Assembly: GCA_948144175.1 (NCBI GenBank)
Contig: CANXME010000227.1
Span: forward strand, 58,805-122,804
Source of the DNA: Closterium sp. NIES-65
Lineage: Eukaryota; Streptophyta; Zygnematophyceae; Desmidiales; Closteriaceae
Direction of reading: 5' to 3'
DNA length: 64,000 nucleotides
Shown: piece after piece, positions 57,801 to 64,000 of the stretch
Position numbering within the stretch: the first letter of the stretch is position 1
Layout of the letters: each line of letters starts with the position of its first letter
Notes under the pieces: model-generated
Told to the model about the DNA's origin: nothing
What the model saw: only the letters and a program-made list of their open reading frames with translations
Database searches by the model: none
Translations under genes and position numbers: made by a program

Positions 57801-60800
57801 ATGGCTACCCCTAGTGTCCTAGCTTTTGACGCTGAGGGTCGCGCCATTGATTTTGAGGTCTGGTTAGACGACCTGCAGCTGTTCTTACAGTGCGACAGGG
57901 CTGACGGCCTTTCTCTCTTTGACCTCACCTCTGGCGCCTCTCCTGCTCCTGCTGCTGATGCTGATCCCACTGTCCGCTCTCAGTGGGCCACCCGCGATGC
58001 TGCTGCACGTCTTGCTGTGCGTCGCCACCTCCCTACCTCTGAGCGTGCGCACTTTAGTCAGTACAAGAGTGCTCAGACCTTGTACGACGCTGTAGTTGCG
58101 CGCTACTCCTCCCCTGCCACTGCTGCACTGAGCTGTCTCATGCTTCCCTACCTCTTTCCTGACCTCTCTGTCTTTCCCACTGTCGCTGACCTCATTACGC
58201 ACCTCCGCACTAGTGACACTCGCTACCGCGCCGCCCTTCCTGCTGAGTTCTGCGCTAAGAACCCACCCCCCATGTACATCGCTCTCTACTACGTAGTCGC
58301 GCGCCTCCCTGACTCCCTTCGCGTCGTCAGGGACCACTTTCTCGCAGTCTGTCCCACCACCCTCACCGTCGACCTCCTCGAGAAGGCCCTCCTCGCAGCG
58401 GAGAAGAGCATAGTCGCTGTAGGTGCTTCTCGTGGTGACCCTCGCACCCCCATCTTTGAGGGGTGCTCTCCTTCCCCCTTGCTGCCCTCTGTTGCCTCTG
58501 CTGCTGCTGCCGACCTGCTTGGTCTTGAGTCGGTCGGCGCGGCGTCTGCCCCTAGTGGGAGACGTCGCTCCAGCAAGGGCAAGGGGGGCAAGGGCGCGGG
58601 TGGAGCTGGAGGGGGCGGTGGCGGTGGCGGCGGTGGCGGCGGAGGGAGTGGGGGTGGCGGCGGGACTAGTGGCGGGGGTGGTGGTGGTGGAGGCAGCGGC
58701 GGAGGTGGAGGCGGCGGAGGTGGAGGCGGTGGAGGCGGCAGCGGAGGAGGCGGTGGTGGTGGAGGAGGTGGAGCTGGTCGGGGTGGTACCCAGCAGCGTA
58801 GCGGCGGTGGTGGTGGCCAGCGCTCGCAGCGGAAGCAGCAGCAGCGCTCGCGGGACATCCCTCCGCCTCAGCAGCTTCGTCAGTGGTACGCAGGGCGTCA
58901 GCGGGGTGGGGGTACTGGTCCCTGCACCTACGTTCTTCGTTCCGGCGACCGCGCGGGTGAGCAGTGTGGGGGTGCCCACGCCACCCAGTGCTGCTTTGGC
59001 CGCCTGACGGACGCTTGGCGTCAGCAGTTCCCTGGGGCTAGTGAGATCCCTCACTGGGATGAGCTTCTTAGGGCTGGTGTAGCGATCTTTGATCTTGATT
59101 TTGATGCTATCCTTGCTGCTATGTATGCTGTGACTTATAGTGAGGAGAATGAGGGTTACCGGTGTTTCCAGCCCGACCCGGGCATTGGTACTGCTGCGCT
59201 AGGTGCTTGTGAGGCTGCTGCTCTAGGTGCCAGTGCGTCTGCGCTCTCAGGTACTGGTGAGACTGCGCTCTCAGGTACTGCGTCGTCCTCGTCCTCCCTC
59301 ACTTTCACACTTGACTCCGGGGCTTCTCGCTCCTTCTTTCGAGACCGCACTACCCTTACGCCACTCGGCCGGCCGGTTGCAGTCTCCCTTGCTGACCCCT
59401 CTGGGGGTCCTGTCCTGTCTCACTTCTCCACTGTCCTCCCGTGTCCGGCTGCCCCTTCGGGCACCCTGTCTGGTCTGTACCTTCCCTCGTTCTCTACGAA
59501 CTTGGTGAGTGGCGCGGACCTGCAGGATGTGGGGGTTCACCAGTTCACTCCTGCGAGTCAGCGGGTGACCCACAGCACGGAGGCACGCACAGGCCGACAC
59601 CTGGCCACGTTCTCGCGTCGGCTGGGGTCGAGTCTCTACACCCTGACCGTTGAGTCTCCTCCTGTCCCTGTGTCTGGTCAGGTGGCTGCGTCAGGTCAGG
59701 TGCTTGCTGCTGCGTCCCGGTCAGGTCCTGAGTCTGCCCCCTGTTCTTGTCGCCTCCTGTCTCACGAGACTCTCTTGTGGCACCACCGTCTTGGCCACCC
59801 CTCCTTGCCCCGTCTTCGGAGCATGGCTTCCCGTGTCCTTGTCTCTGGTCTTCCCCAGTCTCTCCCTCCTCTCCCCTCCGGGCCAGGACCTTCCTGTGTC
59901 CCCTGTGTCGAGGGTCGCCTCCGGGCTACTCCTCACTCCTCCCACTTCCCCCCGACAGAGGCTCCCCTGCAGACACTTCACATGGATGTGTGAGGCCCAG
60001 CCCCCGTCCGTGGGCAGGGTCACGAGCGCTACTTCCTGTTGGTGGTTGACGACTACTCGCGTTACACCACAGTCCTCCCCTTGCGCAGCAAGGGTGCTGT
60101 CACTGAGGTGCTGATCGACTGGATCCGCGAGGCTCGTCTCCAGCTCAGGAAGAGCTTCGGCTCGGACTTTCCTGTTCTGCGTCTGCACTCGGACAGAGGC
60201 GGAGAGTTCTCCTCGCGCCTTTTGCGAGACTCCTGTCGTGCACGGGGGATCCGCCAGACCTTCACGCTTCCGGACTCACCACAGCAAAATGGGATTGCTG
60301 AGCGCCGCATTGGCATGGTCATGGATGTCGCTCGTACGTCCATGATGCATGCGGCTGCCCCCCATTTTCTGTCGCCGTTTGCGGTGAGGTACGCGGCGCA
60401 TCAGCTCAACCTTCATCCCCGGGTCTCTCGGCCTGCGATGTGCCCAGCCTTGCTGTGGACGGGGAAGGTTGGCGATGCGTCTGTGTTCCGTGTCTGGGGA
60501 TCTCGGGCGTTTGTCCGCGACTTGTCTGCGGACAAGCTGTCCCCTCGTGCTGCTCCCTGTGTCTTCCTTGGCTTCCCCACTGACGCCCCAGGGTGGCAGT
60601 TTTACCACCCCTCCTCTCGTCGTGTTCTGTCCTCCCAGGACGTCACGTTCGACGAGTCGGTCCCCTTCTACCGTCTCTTCCCCTACCGCACTCCTTCCCT
60701 CCCCCCTCCCCCGGATTTCCTTGTGCCGGTTCCCCCCCCGGTAGACCCCCTCCCCCCTCAGGTTCCTGCCCCCTCAGGTGTGTCCCAGGTAGACGCCGTT

Positions 60801-63656
60801 GACCCGGTCGAGGTTACTGGTGACTCTGGTGCTGCTGCGGGTGCTGAGCCTGGGGGTGCTGACTCTGGGGGTGCTGTGCGCGGGGGTGCTGAGCCTGGGG
60901 GTGCTACTGCTGGGGGTGCTGGGCCTGGGGATGCTACTGCGGAGGGTGCGGAGCCTGGGGGTGCTGAGCCGGGGGGTGCTGTGCCTGGAGGTGCTGGATC
61001 TGGGGGTGCTGGGTCGGGAGCTGCTGAGCCTGGGGGTGCTGAGCTGGGAGCTACTGAGCCTGGGGGTGCTGCCTCTGGAGCTGCTGAGCCTGGGGTTTCT
61101 CCTGCTGCTGCGTCTCGCCGGGAGCCACTCTCTCCACAGGAGCTGCGCGAGTGGTTCGCTCGCCGCTGGAGGCGTGCTGCTGAGTCTGGAGGTGCTGCTG
61201 GAGCTGGAGCTGGAGCTTCTTCGACCGTCGAGGGTGCGGGTGCTGCCGGTCCCGGAGCTGCTGGACCTGCGGGTCCTCCTGGTGCTGGAGCTGCTGAGGG
61301 CGTTGGTGCTGAGCCTACTGCTGTTGGTCCTGCCGCTGGAGGTGTGGGTGGCGCTGGTGCTGTCGCTGAGGGTGCTGGTGCTGTCCCTGCTGAGTCTGGA
61401 GCTGCCGCGCGGCCTCGGCCGTACTTCGTTCCGCTCGTGCAGCAGGTTCTTGGTCTTTCTCCTCCAGTAGAGGGTCCACCGCCTGTCCAGTCGCAGTCCC
61501 TGCTGGAGCCTTCCTCTCCACTGCCTGCTCCCTCTCCTTACACTGGTCCTACTGGAGGTCTTGCTGAGCGTCGTGAGCCTGCGTCTCGTCCCGCGTCGCC
61601 TGTTCGTGCTGCTCGCGCTAGTGGTCGCAGTTCGCGTCAGCGTCCTCCTCCTGTCCCTGGCACGCACCGGATGTCTTTGCGTCCGTCCACTGCTCCTCTG
61701 CGTGCCCCTTTGCCTTCTCCTCCTGAGTCCTCTCTTCCTGCGCTTGCCGACCCGGAGTCGGACTCTCTTCGTGCTGCCAGTCCTACTGTCACGCGTCTGC
61801 TTGCTACTGTCGTCACTGACCCCTCTTTTGAGTCCACTGCTGCGTCTGCTCTAGTCGCTGAGCTCGTCGACTTTGCTGCTCGCTGTCGTCTCGACTACGC
61901 TGCTAGTCTTGTTGCTGAGTCTGCGTCTGTCTGTCCTCCGTCCGTCGGGGGTGAGTGTGCTCTTGGCACGGACGTCCTAGAGGACAGGCAGGAGGAGTTC
62001 CAGTGTCTAGCGGCTGCTTCACCTCATCTCGCGTCTGTACTGCTTGCCCCTGAGGGAGACCCGGATGCACTAGACATCCCGACTCCGCGTTCTTACGTGG
62101 AGGCCGTAGAGGGTCCTTACTCCTCTCAGTGGCAGGCAGCTATGGATGCAGAGATGGCTTCCTGGAAGTCCACAGGCACCTACGTTGACGCGGTTCCCCC
62201 TCCTGGGGCGAACATCGTCAGTGGCATGTGGATCTTCAGGGTGAAGCGGCCGCCGGGCTCTCCACCTGTCTTCAAGGCACGGTACGTCGCTCGTGGCTTC
62301 AGTCAGCGGCAGGGAGTTGACTACTTTCAGACCTTCTCTCCCACCCCGAAGATGACTACTCTTCGGGTGCTGCTGCACATAGCCGCTCAGCGCGACTACG
62401 AGCTTCACTCTCTCGACTTCAGCACTGCGTTCTTGCAGGGTAGCCTGCACGAGGAGATCTGGCTTCGCCGTCCACCTGGCTTCACTGGGACTTTCCCTCC
62501 TGGCACCCAGTGGAGCCTCCGACGGCCAGTCTACGGTCTCCGCCAGGCACCGCGTGAGTGGCACGACACACTGAGGACTACGCTTGCGGCTCTTGGGTTT
62601 GCTCCTTCTACTGCTGACCCGTCGCTGTTTCTTCGCACCGACACTTCCCTGCCGCCGTTCTACATCCTCGTGTACGTCGACGACTTGGTCTTTGCCACAA
62701 CGGACACTGCTGGACTCGCCTACGTGAAGTCCGAGCTGCTGAAGAGACACACGTGCACAGACCTGGGTGAACTGCGCAGCTACCTTGGCTTGCAGATCAC
62801 TCGGGACAGAGCACGCCGCACCATTACCTTGACTCAGTCACACATGGTGCAGCAGGTCCTTCAGCGCTTCGGCTTCACGTACTCCTCGCCTCAGGCCACT
62901 CCTCTGCCTACTCGCCACTCACTCTCAGCTCTGCCTTCGGATGAGTCCGTAGAGTCGAGTGGTCCATATGCAGAGCTTGTTGGCTGCCTCATGTACCTGA
63001 TGACCTGCACACGACCTGACCTTGCATACCCTCTGAGCATTCTTGCACGCTATGTTGCTCCTGGGAGACACAGACCAGAGCACATGGCTGCAGCGAAGAG
63101 GGTATTGCGCTACCTGTGCAGTACGTCGGGCATGGGGCTAGTGCTTGGAGGGCGGAGTCCAGTGGTCCTTACCGGCCACGCGGACGCTTCTTGGGCTGAC
63201 GACCAGGCTACGCAGCGGTCGTCACAGGGTTACACCTTCAGCCTTGGTTCCGGCTCTGTCTCGTGGCGGTCTACTCGCTCGTCTTCGGTTCTCGGCTCCA
63301 GTTGTGAGGCTGAGATCTACGTCGGGGCCATGGCTGCACAGGAGCTTCGCTGGCTCACCTACCTGCTGACTGACCTTGGAGAGCCGCCTCGTTCTCCTCC
63401 AGTGCTGTACGTAGACAACAAGGCCATGCTGGCCTTGTGTCGAGAGCAGCGCTTGGAGCACAGAACGAAGCACATTGCTCTCCGCTACTTCCTTGCTCGT
63501 GAGCTGCAGCAGCGTGGTCAGTTGCGACTTGCGTACGTGGCCTCTGAGGCCAACACTGCTGATGTGTTCACCAAGGCACTCGCGCCTTGTGACCATCAGC
63601 GCTTTTGCACCCAGCTGGGTCTTGTGCCTGTCTTGCCTCACTTGCTCTCCTCTTGA
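57801..63656 (+). pseudogene. Copia Gag-Pol polyprotein, element 4, one nonsense codon
   Basis: 1,952 codons from ATG 57801 (MATPSVLAFD) to TGA ending 63656, all in one frame except a TGA at 59991-59993 (codon 731), where elements 2 and 3 have TGG. The stop falls two codons after the first integrase Asp (729), so translation would yield Gag plus protease only. Domains: Gag; glycine-rich tract about 264-330; Cys/His cluster C375-C389-H393-C398; protease Asp 505 (DSGAS); HHRLGH 661-666 and C699/C702; integrase D729, D798 and E834 (35 residues between the last two, the DD35E pattern); RT YVDDL 1625-1629; RNase H D1795. Other changes at conserved places are Trp-to-Ser in the HFLWPFAVRY segment and Tyr-to-Ser in RDYCRARG. 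Confidence 0.94.
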
Positions 63657-63864
63657 CTTCACTTGTACTGTGACATATATATATACCTGCTCTTGCTTGT
63701 CTAGTTTTATATATATATGTCTGTACTCCTGCATATGAACTGGCCTCTGGCCCTGCTCTTGTGCTCGGACTATGTGGTGACTTTGTGATCCACCCTGAGC
63801 TTGCTTTGCTTTGCTTGACTGGTCTTGTGACCCCTTGTTCTCCCCCAGTTTGCCTATGGGGGTG
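63657..63864 (+). other. 3' UTR and polypurine tract of element 4
   Basis: Non-coding; contains ATATATATATA near 63677 and TATATATATATG near 63708. Ends in ATGGGGGTG (63856-63864). Confidence 0.78.
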
Positions 63865-63996
63865 TGTCAAACATTATATATGTTATGCTTGTGTAGGCTA
63901 CAGTGGGATAGCCTATAGGGGGTACACAATTCTAGGGTTTCATACTTGTACTCATTTCACTGCTAGTTTCTTCATTCCTGTTCGCTTATTCTCACA
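63865..63996 (+). repeat. 3' LTR of copia element 4 (132 bp)
   Basis: TG and CA ends; followed by GAAA, the visible part of the duplicated GAAAA target. Confidence 0.92.
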
Positions 63997-64000
63997 GAAA

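Larger units (their letters stand above)
56607..63996 (+). mobile_element. Copia element 4, complete, inserted in the 31-bp minisatellite
   Basis: A 7,390-bp Ty1/copia element with 132-bp LTRs at 56607-56738 and 63865-63996. I count about four differences between the LTRs, so it looks older than elements 2 and 3. The target GAAAA precedes it (56602-56606) and the last four bases of the window (63997-64000, GAAA) are the start of the second copy. Primer site variant TGGTATAGAGC at 56739-56749. The polyprotein (57801-63656) has one in-frame stop; the polypurine tract ATGGGGGTG ends at 63864. Confidence 0.94.

Overview
The window is wholly repetitive DNA from a eukaryotic nuclear genome. I find no host protein-coding gene, rRNA or credible stand-alone tRNA gene. 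It holds one partial and three complete Ty1/copia LTR retrotransposons, three copies of a 347-bp LTR element (TRIM type), a 371-bp dimeric satellite, about 17.5 kb of hexanucleotide array, and a 31-bp minisatellite. The plant-style primer site TGGTATCAGAGC (complementary to the 3' end of initiator tRNA-Met), the copia domain order and the GC-rich coding sequence point to the green lineage. From memory the Gag resembles proteins annotated in streptophyte algae such as Closterium; that is a weak inference. The setting looks like heterochromatin, possibly pericentromeric.

Layout. 1-679: 3' end of copia element 1 (+). 680-4588: 371-bp satellite. 4589-12421: TRIM copy 1, whose 3' LTR is split by complete copia element 2 (minus strand, 4897-12377, duplicated target ACAAG). 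12427-20627: more satellite with TRIM copy 2 (17991-18337). 20628-45611: hexanucleotide array (TCCACG/TCCATG and variants), split by complete copia element 3 (+, 32696-40150, duplicated target CTCCT). 45612-53984: the same satellite in the opposite orientation, carrying TRIM copy 3 (46360-46706). 53983-56606: 31-bp minisatellite. 56607-63996: complete copia element 4 (+), with the window ending 4 bp into its second target-site copy.

The copia elements share one polyprotein (Gag, aspartic protease, GAG-pre-integrase, DD35E integrase, reverse transcriptase, RNase H). Each full copy is broken by one different lesion: a 2-bp deletion in element 2, a 32-bp deletion in element 3 and a TGG-to-TGA stop in element 4. 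Their LTRs are short (129-137 bp) and differ far more between elements than the coding regions do. The leader after the primer site can fold into three successive hairpins, with compensatory changes in the first.

The main points of interest are the very compact TRIM whose LTR/primer-site/internal junction mimics a tRNA gene; the satellite arms meeting the hexamer array at the same sequence in opposite orientation, implying a large inverted duplication; the paired dyads in the satellite; and the hairpin trio in the copia leaders. Nesting gives a relative order: satellite, TRIM insertion, local segmental duplication, then copia element 2.
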